Positions 9,248 to 18,054 are shown, counted from the stretch's first letter. The stretch is DNA of 64,000 bases from Thermodesulfobacteriota bacterium (GCA_034189135.1 JAXHVO010000081.1:57035-121034); one strand, 5' to 3'. The notes: a model not told the origin generated them from the sequence alone. Made by a program: numbers and translations.

Positions 9248-9476
9248 AAACGGGCTTCCTTCTCTGTTTTCTTTCTAAAGTAAACGACCGGCACGACTAT
9301 TTACTGTGTTTAGGGTCAGGACAGATTTTCAAAACACAGTTGATAGAGCAATAATTATCGCTGAGTGTTTCTCCATTCTTCCGTCTCCAGTGTTGCCGTA
9401 TCGCCCACCTGCCCGTATAAAGTGCTGAGGAGGGCAGATCAGGTGGAATGAGGTTTATGCAAAATTTCTGTTAACA

Positions 9477-10043
9477 TCACTTTTTCTTTAATTTTTTACC
9501 TATACTCCATGCTTTCCCCATTTTTTCGCCCACAGACCAATATTGATTGTCAGGCATGGTTAGGGTGAAAGGATTTATTTTTTTTATATCCAGCTTATTG
9601 TCGGTCATATATTTTTCTTCGGTAAAAACTTCTTTCGGCTCACCGATGTAAAGCGTATTGAACGGTAGTTTCACCGTATCATATACCGAGCATGACATAC
9701 AAACCGGGCATTCTTCAATTAATGGGACCTTATCTAACTCTCCATAAAACACATTAAAAAGTTTGGATTTATCGGTTTTGCTGCCTGAAACCAATCCGCA
9801 ATAATCCGTTTTCAGCATAAGGGATACATTCGGAATGTTAATGCTGAATCCTTTGTTTTGGTCAATGCCTTTATTGGTGTGATGAGGCCCCAGTGCCACC
9901 GCAAATAAAGGTGGTTTGAAATTCACTCTTGAGGCCCAACCCACCGCCATAAAATTTGCTTTGTCCTTGATAACAGATCCCACCAGTACCATTGGCATTG
10001 GGTATAAAAATGCGGCACCATTATCGATGCTGATTTTATTCAT
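9477..10043 (-). CDS. Flavin reductase family protein (flavoredoxin-like)
   Basis: 188-residue FMN-binding split-barrel protein. It matches the flavin reductase-like/flavoredoxin family: PMPMVLVGSVIKDKANFMAVGWASRVNFKPPLFAVALGPHHTNKGI, then a conserved middle region ending in GEPKEVFTEEKY. In sulfate reducers such proteins shuttle electrons or reduce free flavin. Start is supported by a strong SD (aaggagg, 8 bases before the ATG at 10043). It is 154 bases downstream of the aminotransferase gene, so an operon is possible but not clear. A cysteine-rich stretch (ECPVCMSCSVYD, residues 111-122) may be redox active. Confidence 0.92.
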   Translation of the reverse strand: MNKISIDNGAAFLYPMPMVLVGSVIKDKANFMAVGWASRVNFKPPLFAVALGPHHTNKGIDQNKGFSINIPNVSLMLKTDYCGLVSGSKTDKSKLFNVFYGELDKVPLIEECPVCMSCSVYDTVKLPFNTLYIGEPKEVFTEEKYMTDNKLDIKKINPFTLTMPDNQYWSVGEKMGKAWSIGKKLKKK

Positions 10044-10197
10044 AGCTGCTACCTCCTTGTTGTTGAATTTGCTGCAAATGGTCTTTTACAGTCTTTCGAA
10101 CAGGAATAGATGTCATGCCCAGGCTTCTTTCTCCGCAACCGTCTTTGAATATGGATATGGATGCTGCCCAGGGCTGTTGGTTATGCTCCATTCTTTC

Positions 10198-11316
10198 TCA
10201 GTGAGTCTGCCCCAGTTGTGCCCCGAGTGCGGTCAGCAGGCGCTCGACGTTTTCGGGGCGGGCGGTGTGTCCCATGAGTCCGATTCGCCAAATCTGTCCG
10301 GTCAACGGACCGAGACCGGCGCCGATTTCGATCTGATGATCTTTCAGCAACCCCATGCGGATGTCGGCTTCGTCCACACCGTCCGGTATCTTGACCGCGT
10401 TCAGCATGGGCAGGCGGATTTTCTCCTTTACCAGGAACGAAATTCCGAGTTCGGTGAGTCCGGCCTTGAGCTGTTGGTGCGCGGCTTGATGCCGGGCAAA
10501 TACGCTGTCCAGCCCTTCTTCCAGCACACATTGGAGCGCCGCATACAGGGCATACAGCATATTGATAGGAGCCGTGTGGTGGTAGGCGCGTTTTGCACCC
10601 TGCCAGTAGTTTACGATCATGCTGAGATCCAGATACCAGTTCGGTACTTTTGTTTTCCGGTTCATCAGCTTGTCCACCGCTTTCTGTGACAAACTGACCG
10701 GTGATAACCCCGGCGGACAGGACAGGCATTTCTGCGTGCCGCTGTAAACCGCGTCAATACCCCACTCGTCAACCTTAACAGGTATACCGCCTAAACTGGT
10801 CACCGTGTCAACAAGGATGATCGCATTGGTGTCCTTCACCAGGGCACCAATCTGATCAACGGGATTGCAAACACCGGTCGATGTTTCCGCATGCACAACT
10901 GCAACGATGTCATATTTTGCGCCATTCAGCTTGGTTTTGACCGCATCCACATCAACAGATGTGCCCCATTCGAACTCGAGCGTATCGACCTCCGCACCCA
11001 GCCGGGTGGCCACATCCTGCATGCGCATACCGAACACGCCGTTGATCAAGACCAATAGCTTGTCCCCGGGTTCAATCAGGTTCACAAAACAGGTTTCCAT
11101 TCCGGCAGAACCGGTACCGGACATGGGAATGGTAATATCGTTTTCCGTTTGAAATACCTGCTTTAGCATCACCTTGATCTCGTCCATAACTTTTATAAAG
11201 GCAGGGTCCAGGTGCCCTATGGTGGCTGTGGCCAACGCTTCATAAACCTGCGGTGGTACGCAGGATGGTCCAGGTCCCATTAACAGGGTGTCTTTAATTT
11301 TGTTCAGCTTATTCAT
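10198..11316 (-). CDS. Class V PLP-dependent aminotransferase (alanine/serine-glyoxylate type)
   Basis: 372 residues, cytoplasmic. Starts with [18 protein letters not shown], which is the substrate loop of alanine-glyoxylate/serine-glyoxylate aminotransferases. The pyridoxal phosphate lysine is Lys196 in [14 protein letters not shown]. The phosphate loop [10 protein letters not shown] is at 66-75, and the cofactor-binding aspartate is in [11 protein letters not shown]. The C-terminal small domain ends in [15 protein letters not shown], typical of this branch. Likely reaction: transfer of the amino group from alanine or serine to glyoxylate or a related keto acid. I cannot tell the natural donor, and phosphonate-type relatives (2-AEP transaminase) are more distant. 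Confidence 0.93.
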   Translation of the reverse strand: MNKLNKIKDTLLMGPGPSCVPPQVYEALATATIGHLDPAFIKVMDEIKVMLKQVFQTENDITIPMSGTGSAGMETCFVNLIEPGDKLLVLINGVFGMRMQDVATRLGAEVDTLEFEWGTSVDVDAVKTKLNGAKYDIVAVVHAETSTGVCNPVDQIGALVKDTNAIILVDTVTSLGGIPVKVDEWGIDAVYSGTQKCLSCPPGLSPVSLSQKAVDKLMNRKTKVPNWYLDLSMIVNYWQGAKRAYHHTAPINMLYALYAALQCVLEEGLDSVFARHQAAHQQLKAGLTELGISFLVKEKIRLPMLNAVKIPDGVDEADIRMGLLKDHQIEIGAGLGPLTGQIWRIGLMGHTARPENVERLLTALGAQLGQTH

Positions 11317-11417
11317 GTCTTTTTTCCCTTCGAGTTTGCATGTTTTTTATAAAGACATTATATACCGGTATGGATCAAGTATTGCCTGTCCTTAATGTCG
11401 GTGTTGGATCACTACTA

Positions 11418-11903
11418 TTACTTAGTGTTAATAATTACCCGGCCACGAGAGGTAAAAGAAACGCCTTGCTGGGACTGTGTCCCGATCATTATTGATTCAA
11501 CAATAGGCGGATTAACCAATTTGTCGGATTTCCATTCAACTATAAAATTGGCACCGGACCCGCCCGTTTTGTCTCTTTCCGGTATGATATGGTGCATTGA
11601 GTCCAGGGGGTCTAGAACCAATGGCTGATCCAAGCATTTTTTTACCAGCTTTCCCTGCGTTTCGTAGTAGTCGACCAAGGTAATTTTGATTTTATGCTTT
11701 GGATCAATGTTTCTCACGCTTATAGTCACCGTCAATAAGAAAGGCCTTTCACGGACGCCACTGTAAATATGTGAATAAGCAGGCACATAAATAGTTTGTC
11801 CGTCTGATAAACCGCTTTTCCCTTCCGCATGCAAAGACAGAGGCGAAAAAAAACAAATGGATAACAGAAGAATCAAATAAGCCAAAGAGTAATTCTTTTT
11901 CAT
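11418..11903 (-). CDS. DUF3124 periplasmic protein
   Basis: 161 residues with a cleavable signal peptide (residues 1-26, ending SLHA-EG). The mature part carries the DUF3124 pattern: IYVPAYSHIYSG, a beta-sandwich core with ISVRNIDP and VDYYETQGKLV, then GGSGANFIVEWKS and VESIMIGTQSQQGVSFTSRG near the C-terminus. The family is of unknown function and is found mostly in bacteria with periplasms. SD taggag lies 8 bases before the ATG at 11903. It follows the DUF1353 gene by 33 bases on the same strand, so the two may be co-transcribed, although they have no known link. Confidence 0.88.
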   Translation of the reverse strand: MKKNYSLAYLILLLSICFFSPLSLHAEGKSGLSDGQTIYVPAYSHIYSGVRERPFLLTVTISVRNIDPKHKIKITLVDYYETQGKLVKKCLDQPLVLDPLDSMHHIIPERDKTGGSGANFIVEWKSDKLVNPPIVESIMIGTQSQQGVSFTSRGRVIINTK

Positions 11904-11936
11904 GGTGACACTCCTATTTTATGCGATTATATTTTC

Positions 11937-12476
11937 TTATATCCTTGCAGGTCGAACTGTGCTTTCATTCTGTGATCCGGTTGAAACCCCTATCTGCTGC
12001 TTTACAGGCATCACCTCGCCGTCCCACTTGCGAACGATCTTCTTTCCGCGCCAGACCAAACATCCGAATAAACGAACGGCAAACCAGTAGAGGTAACGTA
12101 ACATAAACTCGGATTCCGCCATAAGTCGGAGAAAACAGCCGTCCGCCTCCGCCCTGGTGATCGGTGTTTTGCTATAAAGGAATTGATACAGGGCATCGTG
12201 AACCATGGACGCGAAGTAGGTTTTTGGCTTTCCTGTCGGCCCATACACGGCACCGTCGGGCGTCCCCAGGAGAATGTCGAGGAAACATATCTTGGGGCTG
12301 CAGCCGTTCCATGCATAACCACGGGTGACGGTCAGCATTCCGTCGACCTCGATGATGAGCCGCACCTTCCCGTTTTCATCGTGAAAGACAAGGTCTTCGC
12401 CGACCATGAGGCCGGATTCCCAGGTGAAGTTGCGGTCGAGGCGATATCGCCACCGAACGGTATCTTTGCATAGCAT
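11937..12476 (-). CDS. DUF1353 protein
   Basis: 179 residues. It matches DUF1353 through the sequence of motifs GYAWNGCSPK (residues 54-63), GTPDGAVYGPTGKPKTYFASMVHDALYQ and, about 20 residues later, TRAEADGCFLRLMAES. Many members come from phages or prophages, and none has a firm function. The invariant His-Asp of VHDALYQ and the Asp of EADGCF could be catalytic (inference). There are no other phage genes around, so this is either a resident chromosomal version or a prophage relic. The ~30 C-terminal residues after RGKKIVRKWDGE look disordered. Next gene downstream: DUF3124, 33 bases. Confidence 0.85.
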   Translation of the reverse strand: MLCKDTVRWRYRLDRNFTWESGLMVGEDLVFHDENGKVRLIIEVDGMLTVTRGYAWNGCSPKICFLDILLGTPDGAVYGPTGKPKTYFASMVHDALYQFLYSKTPITRAEADGCFLRLMAESEFMLRYLYWFAVRLFGCLVWRGKKIVRKWDGEVMPVKQQIGVSTGSQNESTVRPARI

Positions 12477-12571
12477 TGGCCAGTCCCCCGCACATTGGCA
12501 CCATCTCAGGCAGGATGGGGGAAAGAAAAATTTCCCCTTACCCGATTATATAACGGTATGAAGCCAAATAC

Positions 12572-12605
12572 AAAAAAACAAGGTTTTTAAAAATTAAAAA
12601 CCTTG
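12572..12605 (-). terminator. Rho-independent terminator of the flavodoxin-DsrE operon
   Basis: A perfect 11-bp stem (12579-12589 with 12595-12605) with a 5-base loop is followed on the minus strand by seven T (12578-12572). The hairpin overlaps the TAA at 12587-12589 that ends the extended DsrE reading frame. A terminator placed exactly there, and not at the upstream TGA, supports the longer gene. Confidence 0.85.
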
Positions 12606-12937
12606 GCTTCGGCAGCCAGATCTATCAAATGGGGTCCACCATCCAAGATCATGTTTGCAAAAAATTTAGACTCGTCAACCTGACGATTCTTGGCACAGGG
12701 GATTCAGACGCCAATCGGAACTTCATTCTCTACCAGGTAGGGCAAATAATCATCCGGGCAATCATCTGTTTTGGTTTTTTGGGTAAAATCTCTTTCATTA
12801 TTGGCCCACAGTACACCTCCATCTATCATAAAGACATTGACAGTGTGTTCTTTTGAATGGGCGATCTTGGCAAATTGAAAACACCTGGTGGCAGCCTCAT
12901 TGTCATCTCGGCTTAAAACAAATAAAAAATTAGCCAT
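12587..12937 (-). CDS. DsrE-like selenoprotein (in-frame UGA = Sec78)
   Basis: A simple reading stops at TGA 12704-12706 after 77 residues (ending ENEVPIGV). The same frame continues 38 codons, giving IPCAKNRQ and ending HLIDLAAEAKVFNF before TAA at 12587. The total is 116 residues, the usual size of small DsrE/DsrF-like proteins. In those relatives the region reads V-C-x-x-C-A followed by an acidic stretch and a C-terminal EAKVF-type end (from memory of the family). The UGA therefore sits on the first cysteine of the CxxC pair, making U-I-P-C. A SECIS-like hairpin follows at the right distance (12668-12690). SD aaaggagg lies 8 bases before the ATG. Inferred role: sulfur-relay or redox protein. 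A degraded pseudogene is less likely, since the whole downstream part is conserved and a terminator follows. Confidence 0.85.
12668..12690 (-). promoter_or_regulatory. Putative bacterial SECIS element
   Basis: On the mRNA, 13 bases after the UGA, aga pairs with tct (3 bp). An A-G mismatch follows, then tcgtca/tgacga (6 bp) closes a three-base GGU loop. Bacterial SECIS hairpins lie directly 3' of the UGA and carry G (often GU) in a small apical loop. Here the loop begins 23 bases after the UGA, inside the accepted range. The element lies in coding sequence, as expected for bacteria. Confidence 0.75.
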
Positions 12938-13017
12938 ATGGTTTACCTCCTTTCTTTTTTATTAAATTTAAAACCATATAATGGTTGAACCCAATGTGCA
13001 ACATACTGAATTTCCAT

Positions 13018-13545
13018 TTATGAATCCACACGAGACAAAATGTCTCTGACAAATTGCCTTGCGTTTTCTTCATCCTCTGCGTTTGGATGTCTATCACATT
13101 CAGCCATCTTTTCTGTCCATTCATCGTCAGGGATATTTTGAGCCTTTTGAACCATATCATGAATTTCAGGTGTCAGGCGACCCTGACAATCAAAGCAGCC
13201 CAAATAAGCAATCCCTTTCTTTTTGCATATATCGTTAAATTGCTGAATGCCCGATTCAAATCCCTCTTTACTATAGGCGGAAGACGCATGGGTGATAAAG
13301 CCGGCAATCTTATAGTCAGGATTATCAGGAAGTGATTCGAGCAAATCTTTTACCGGTGCAGCGAGACCACGGACATGGATCGGCGCACCTATAAACAAAA
13401 GGTTGTAATCATTGAGACGCGCTGCGTCAATTTTGTTAACTGCCGTTAAATTTGTTTCATTTGATTGAGCCGATTCTGCTTGAATGGCCTCTGCAATTTG
13501 ACGGGTATTAGCGGTTTGGCTGAAATAGGTCACTAAAATTTTCAT
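13018..13545 (-). CDS. Flavodoxin family protein
   Basis: 175 residues. The N-terminus MKILVTYFSQTANTRQIAEAI is the FMN phosphate-binding loop of flavodoxins, and NLLFIGAPIHVRGLAAPVK is the second flavin-contact region. A CxxC-like pair (LGCFDCQG, about residues 117-122) lies after the core fold, seen in some flavodoxin/NAD(P)H-dependent oxidoreductase relatives. The C-terminus is acidic (DDEWTEKMAECDRHPNAEDEENA). Eighty bases separate its stop from the DsrE-like start, with an SD between, so both are likely on one transcript ended by the terminator at 12572-12605. It probably supplies or receives electrons for the redox partner (inference). Confidence 0.9.
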   Translation of the reverse strand: MKILVTYFSQTANTRQIAEAIQAESAQSNETNLTAVNKIDAARLNDYNLLFIGAPIHVRGLAAPVKDLLESLPDNPDYKIAGFITHASSAYSKEGFESGIQQFNDICKKKGIAYLGCFDCQGRLTPEIHDMVQKAQNIPDDEWTEKMAECDRHPNAEDEENARQFVRDILSRVDS

Positions 13546-13856
13546 TCTGATTCATCCTTATCTGATGATTAACTGAAGTGAATCACGGTTCTAATGTAAC
13601 CCATTTGTGAGGAAACGAAATACTGAAACGAACGCCCCAGTTGAGCGGAAGTGGCTGGCACAGAAATTGATTACAAGTTGGCAATTTCTGTACTGATCAA
13701 TTTCCGACTCCAACGTCTTGTTCGCGTGGCGCGCAGCGGAAGCGGGGACAAGACGTTGGAAAGAGTTACTCTGCCCATCTCGCGCCCTTATTGAAAATTC
13801 TTCGTGCCATTAGCTGGATAGGAATAAGAATAGTTTAGTTTAAATACAGGAGGCCG
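13546..13856. other. Intergenic region with two perfect hairpins
   Basis: 311 bases between rtcB (3' end) and the flavodoxin gene (5' end), both on the minus strand. It carries two perfect inverted repeats: acagaaattg (13660-13669) with 13682-13691, and a 13-bp arm tccaacgtcttgt (13709-13721) with 13748-13760, around a GC-rich 26-base loop. They could form the flavodoxin leader, the end of the rtcB transcript, or a mobile structural element. No gene is seen. Confidence 0.6.
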
Positions 13857-15296
13857 TCAACCTTTTACCACTGCGATGGGTCTTAACTTGGCCACCTTTT
13901 TGGAAATCCCTGCGCCGTGAACCACTTCAACCACCTGAGAAATATCCTTGTAGGCATCCGGCATTTCTTCTGCCAGTGTTGATCGACCGGTCCACCTGAC
14001 AAGGATTCCCTTATCTTCCAGCTCACGCTGGATGGCCCTTCCTTTGCTTGCCTTTTTCGCCGCCGTTCTACTCAACACTCTCCCGGCACCGTGGCAGGTC
14101 GAGCCGAATGTATTATCCATGGCTTTTTGTGTGCCGGCAAGCACATAGGACGATGTCCCCATATCACCGGGAATCAGTATGGGCTGACCCACCTCGCGAT
14201 AATCATCGCAAACGGCAGGATGTCCGGGTGGAAAAGATCGGGTGGCGCCTTTTCGGTGTACGCAGACAAAGCGGTTTTCTCCATCTATGACATGCTCTTC
14301 TTTTTTGGCGATGTTGTGGCACACGTCATAAACCAGATTCATGTCCAGATCCCGTGGGCTGATGCCGAAAACTTTTAAAAACACATCGCGGGAGCGATGC
14401 AGCAGAATCTGCCGGTTGGCCCAGGCATAGTTGGCTCCGCAAGCCATGGCATCGTAGTAACGCCTTCCCGGTTCAGATTGGATCATGGCGCAGGAAAGCT
14501 GCCGATCAGGAAGTTGAAAGCCCAATTTATTTGCTTGTTTGGTCATAGAGGCAAGAAAATCATCACAAATCTGGTATCCCAGGCCGCGGGAACCGGTGTG
14601 AAGCATCAATGTGACCTGTTTTTCAAAGAGTCCGAATACGTTCGCTGTGTTTGGATCATAAATCGTTTCGACCACACCCACTTCAATAAAATGGTTTCCC
14701 GACCCCAGTGTTCCCAGCTGCTTTCGCCCCCTTTCTATAGCCCTGTCGCTGATGACATCCGGATCCGCATTGGGCATACACCCGTTATCTTCCGTGTGTT
14801 CAACGTCTATATCGTTGCCGAAACCCTGGTTTACCGCCCACCGGCTGCCCTGTTTGAGTACCTTTTTTTCTTCTTTGGTGGAAAGCTTGATGGAGCCGGT
14901 GGATCCGACACCTGAAGGGATGTTTTGATAAAGGGCATTGACCAGACCTTTCAGCCTTGGTCTCACTTCTTTTTCCACAAGAGCGGTGGTGGCCAGGCGG
15001 ACGCCGCAGTTGATGTCGTATCCGACTCCTCCGGGTGATATGATACCGGTTTCCCAGTCAAAGGCAGCCACACCGCCGATGGGAAAACCATACCCCCAGT
15101 GCATGTCCGGCATGGCCATGGATGCCTTTAAAATGCCGGGTAGCATGGCAACGTTTGCCACCTGCTTTAAGGGCTCGTTTTGTTTTTCGCCCCTGAGCAT
15201 CTGCTCACTGGCATAAATAATACCGGGCACTCGCATTTCACCGGTTTGGGGAACTTCCCAGCGGTATTGATCGATTTTTCTTAATTCGATGGTCAT
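13857..15296 (-). CDS. rtcB: RNA-splicing ligase RtcB
   Basis: Joins RNA 2',3'-cyclic phosphate or 3'-phosphate ends to 5'-OH ends using GTP and Mn2+. I place the start at the ATG ending 15296 (MTIELRKIDQYRW), because the longer frame begins at a TTG with no SD; this gives 479 residues. Metal ligands are visible in YDINCGVR (Cys about 97), GNHFIEVG and LMLHTGSRG. The guanylylated histidine is in STCHGAGRVLSR near residue 400, and GDMGTSSYVL is the GTP-binding block. The archease gene, which activates RtcB, lies 131 bases upstream on the same strand. The ligase is full length. Confidence 0.96.
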   Translation of the reverse strand: MTIELRKIDQYRWEVPQTGEMRVPGIIYASEQMLRGEKQNEPLKQVANVAMLPGILKASMAMPDMHWGYGFPIGGVAAFDWETGIISPGGVGYDINCGVRLATTALVEKEVRPRLKGLVNALYQNIPSGVGSTGSIKLSTKEEKKVLKQGSRWAVNQGFGNDIDVEHTEDNGCMPNADPDVISDRAIERGRKQLGTLGSGNHFIEVGVVETIYDPNTANVFGLFEKQVTLMLHTGSRGLGYQICDDFLASMTKQANKLGFQLPDRQLSCAMIQSEPGRRYYDAMACGANYAWANRQILLHRSRDVFLKVFGISPRDLDMNLVYDVCHNIAKKEEHVIDGENRFVCVHRKGATRSFPPGHPAVCDDYREVGQPILIPGDMGTSSYVLAGTQKAMDNTFGSTCHGAGRVLSRTAAKKASKGRAIQRELEDKGILVRWTGRSTLAEEMPDAYKDISQVVEVVHGAGISKKVAKLRPIAVVKG

Positions 15297-15427
15297 TATT
15301 AACCGATAGAAAGGATTCAAGGATTCAGAGATTCAATGGGTCGAGTGATTCAACTCGAGCTTTTATAGTCATAAATTCTTGCCAAATTAAATGAAATGTA
15401 CTGCTTTCCTGCAGTGACTTTTTTTTC

Positions 15428-15841
15428 TTATGCATCAAATATTATTTTTGACTCCCATCCGGTTTCCGCCCGGCTGACCTGAATTTGATGGTACGTCACC
15501 GCTTTTATTTCATTTCTTATGCAGTGGACGGCTGGTTCAAAGGAGTCAAATTTGATGTTTGCTGTCAGTTCATATTTAGCAATAGATAGAATATCGATGG
15601 CCGCAACCAGTTTTTGTTTTCCGTTCCAGATATACAGCAATTCCCTGAGCCAGTTAACCATAAGATCAGGGTGGTCACTTCCTTTAACCGTTAAGATGCA
15701 TTTTTCTTCAATTTTCAGGTCGTTGATATCAGTAATCAGGTCAAACATCGCCAAAGCGGCGTTGGTAAACAGATCCTTTAAATCTGATCCAAAAACATGG
15801 ATGCCGAAATCGGCAGTATGATCGATCAGCCGGTATTTCAT
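15428..15841 (-). CDS. Archease (RtcB activator)
   Basis: 137 residues when started at the ATG ending 15841 (MKYRLIDHTADFGIHVFG). Earlier codons give a poor N-terminus. Archease speeds guanylylation and turnover of RtcB. The diagnostic HTAD motif with its acidic metal ligand (Asp9) and the C-terminal EIKAVTYHQIQV are present. The central region WLRELLYIWN is also typical. It precedes rtcB on the same strand, and the 131-base gap contains only simple attcaa-like repeats, so the pair is likely co-expressed. Confidence 0.93.
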   Translation of the reverse strand: MKYRLIDHTADFGIHVFGSDLKDLFTNAALAMFDLITDINDLKIEEKCILTVKGSDHPDLMVNWLRELLYIWNGKQKLVAAIDILSIAKYELTANIKFDSFEPAVHCIRNEIKAVTYHQIQVSRAETGWESKIIFDA

Positions 15842-15924
15842 TGAGCTATAAGTGCATGGTAAAGCCATATCGGCAATTTGTTGTTGATTTCACTCAACGA
15901 GTTGATTTTACGTTGAGACATCCT

Positions 15925-16015
15925 GTTGCGAGTTACGGGTTGCGTGTTGTGAGTTGGAAGAATCGGAAATAATCCTGTTTTATTACCCGTAACGCGGAAC
16001 TCGCAACCCGCAACT
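15925..16015. repeat. Simple variant repeat C (gttgcgagtt/acgggt type)
   Basis: Two tracts (about 15925-15955 and 15985-16015) are built from variants of gttgcgagttacgggt, the second largely the inverted complement of the first (acccgtaac, then ctcgcaacccgcaac). They could fold into a hairpin between the archease and the moeA-PBP gene. Similar words appear at 43735-43800. No T-run suggests a simple terminator. Confidence 0.55.
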
Positions 16016-16041
16016 ATTTTATAAGTTGTCTTTCAATGCAA

Positions 16042-17973
16042 TTATAAACCAACTACTATACCCGTCTTTTCCGTGCTGTATCCACCCAGTGCTTCAACAC
16101 GTTTTTTAAAATCCGCGTTATTTATGGTTTCAAGGAGAATTTGGATATTTTCCGATTCAAAATGGTTTTCAGGAATAACCAGGTCATACTGCTCGGTAAC
16201 GACCGGTATAAAGTCGAGTTTCAGTGCTTTTGCTGCAGCGTAGATTCCCAATCCAACATCAACCGTGCCGCTTAATACCGCCACTGCCACCGACATATGA
16301 GTAAACTCTTCGTCCTGGTATCCTGTTATGGCTGAAGGATCAATGCCAAGCTGCTTAAGTTTGTAATCAAGCAGTATCCGGGTACCTGAGCCGGACTGCC
16401 TGTTTATGAAGCTGATATCATCACGGCCCAGATCTTCGATTCCTTTTATCCCTTTTGGATTTTTCGGTTGAATAATCAGACCCTGATCCCTTATCACCAG
16501 GTTGACCAGTTTAACTTTTGTTTCCGGAAGATACCTTTTTATATATGATATATTGTAGGATCCGTCTTCCGTATCGAGAAGATGTGATCCTGCCAGGTGG
16601 CACACCCCTCTTTTAATGGCCATCAAACCGCCCATACTGCCGACGTGGCTGGAAGAAAGAGTCAGATTGCCGTGCCGTGCCTTCAGCTGGTCTGCCAGAA
16701 CATCAAGGGTATTGTCATGGCTTCCCACCACCACAATGGTATTATTAACCGAAGAGAGCGGGCGCAAAAGCTCGGCATAGACAGGCTCGTTATCTTTTAA
16801 CCCTTCAATATGATTGGGTATTCTGATAATGCCGTCAGCTTCGGTTATGGAAGTGATGCATCCGGCGCCTCTGGGTAGAGGGGTTGCGGCAATTCTTCCA
16901 CTAACTTCACCCAGCTTCACCCGCAAGAACTCTTCCACTCCAAGTTTTGATGCGATTTTTCTGGTCGGTTCCACCTGAACGGTCGTTCTTTCCATATCCG
17001 GCTGGCCCAGCATGGCATAAATAAAAGGCCTGACAAACTGTTCAAAGGCAATAATGGCGGATACAGGATATCCCGGTATTCCAAATACGGGTTTATTACC
17101 AATGTCCCCGATAATAACCGGTTTTCCCGGCATCATTGTCACGCCATGCACCAATACTTCGCCCAGGTCGACAATGACTCCTTTGGCATAATCCTCAGAT
17201 CCGGCTGACGATCCCCCGACTATCAGTATCATTTGAAAATCATCTTCGGTCGCATTTAAAACAGCATCTTTTATTTTTTGATCATCATCCATTACCCTGT
17301 CATGACGGATGAACTTACCTCCGCACGATTCGATCAGACCGCCAAGAACATAGGAGTTTGATTCAAGCACTTCACCCGGTTTCAGCAGATCAAGATCAAA
17401 ACCATGCCAGTCAACCAGCTCCGAACCGGTGGGTATGATAAGTACGTTCGGCTTTTTTCTCACCATAACGGAAAAGATGCCTCCGGACAGAAGAGCACCC
17501 ACGCAGTAAGGTGTAATCACATGATTCTGGGGGAATAATAGTTCGGTTGCCACAATATCTTCTCCCATTTTGCGAACATTCTGCCAGGGAAATGCAGGGG
17601 CTTCAATCACCACACGGGTTTCGTCCTGAATCATTATATATTCGATCATAATCACCGCATTGGTATTTTCCGGCATAACATGTCCGGTATTGACATAAAA
17701 CGCATCTTTACCGATTTTAAGTTCTTTCGGCCTTGTTTCGTGAGCGCCAAAAGTTTTTTCCGCTTTTACCGCGATACCGTCCATTGCAGCGGCGTGAAAA
17801 TTGGGAGAAGAAAGCCGGGCAGAGACAGGCTCGGCAATTACGCGGCCCACCGCTTCCGGGACGGAAACCATTTCCGTGCCGGTCAGGCCGAAGACAGGAA
17901 ATCGATTAAAAAGAATTTCCCGAGCTTCTTTAAGCGGTTTCATTTTCAGATATACGTTCCGTTTTTTGGCCAT
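16042..17973 (-). CDS. MoeA-type molybdotransferase fused to a periplasmic-binding-protein-like domain
   Basis: 643 residues. The N-terminal ~400 residues are a MoeA/gephyrin-E-like enzyme, which inserts molybdate (or tungstate) into adenylylated molybdopterin. Hallmarks are the SPNFHAAAMDGIAV motif (residues ~57-70), the MPT-binding GGSSAGSEDYAKGV, PGKPVIIGDIGNKPVFGIPGYPVSA, and domain IV (PTRKIASKLGVEEF). The remaining ~230 residues (from about NNTIVVVGSHDNTLDVL) match the PBP-like domain seen in MoeA/LysR-substrate-binding fusions, with INRQSGSGTRILLD as its ligand loop. Start: ATG at 17973 has aagga at 7-base spacing; an ATG 6 bases upstream would be too close to that SD. A second MoeA lies 81 bases upstream. 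Confidence 0.93.
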   Translation of the reverse strand: MAKKRNVYLKMKPLKEAREILFNRFPVFGLTGTEMVSVPEAVGRVIAEPVSARLSSPNFHAAAMDGIAVKAEKTFGAHETRPKELKIGKDAFYVNTGHVMPENTNAVIMIEYIMIQDETRVVIEAPAFPWQNVRKMGEDIVATELLFPQNHVITPYCVGALLSGGIFSVMVRKKPNVLIIPTGSELVDWHGFDLDLLKPGEVLESNSYVLGGLIESCGGKFIRHDRVMDDDQKIKDAVLNATEDDFQMILIVGGSSAGSEDYAKGVIVDLGEVLVHGVTMMPGKPVIIGDIGNKPVFGIPGYPVSAIIAFEQFVRPFIYAMLGQPDMERTTVQVEPTRKIASKLGVEEFLRVKLGEVSGRIAATPLPRGAGCITSITEADGIIRIPNHIEGLKDNEPVYAELLRPLSSVNNTIVVVGSHDNTLDVLADQLKARHGNLTLSSSHVGSMGGLMAIKRGVCHLAGSHLLDTEDGSYNISYIKRYLPETKVKLVNLVIRDQGLIIQPKNPKGIKGIEDLGRDDISFINRQSGSGTRILLDYKLKQLGIDPSAITGYQDEEFTHMSVAVAVLSGTVDVGLGIYAAAKALKLDFIPVVTEQYDLVIPENHFESENIQILLETINNADFKKRVEALGGYSTEKTGIVVGL

Positions 17974-18054
17974 AGTCATTTCCTTGTTTTTGATGGGTTT
18001 TTGCAGGGTCTATACGATAATTTGGCTATAATTTTTGATACTTGGGCACTATTT

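Noticed and set aside
11937..12476. DUF1353 gene as sign of a prophage
   Set aside because: No other phage-like gene or integrase stands next to it.
12704..12937. DsrE-like gene as a truncated pseudogene
   Set aside because: The downstream frame stays open to family length, UGA aligns with a Cys position, and a SECIS-like hairpin and terminator are present; recoding is more economical.
13620..13780. Possible integron attC site in the two-hairpin region
   Set aside because: The ends (tccaac ... gttgga) miss the RYYYAAC/GTTRRRY consensus, and there is no integrase or cassette.
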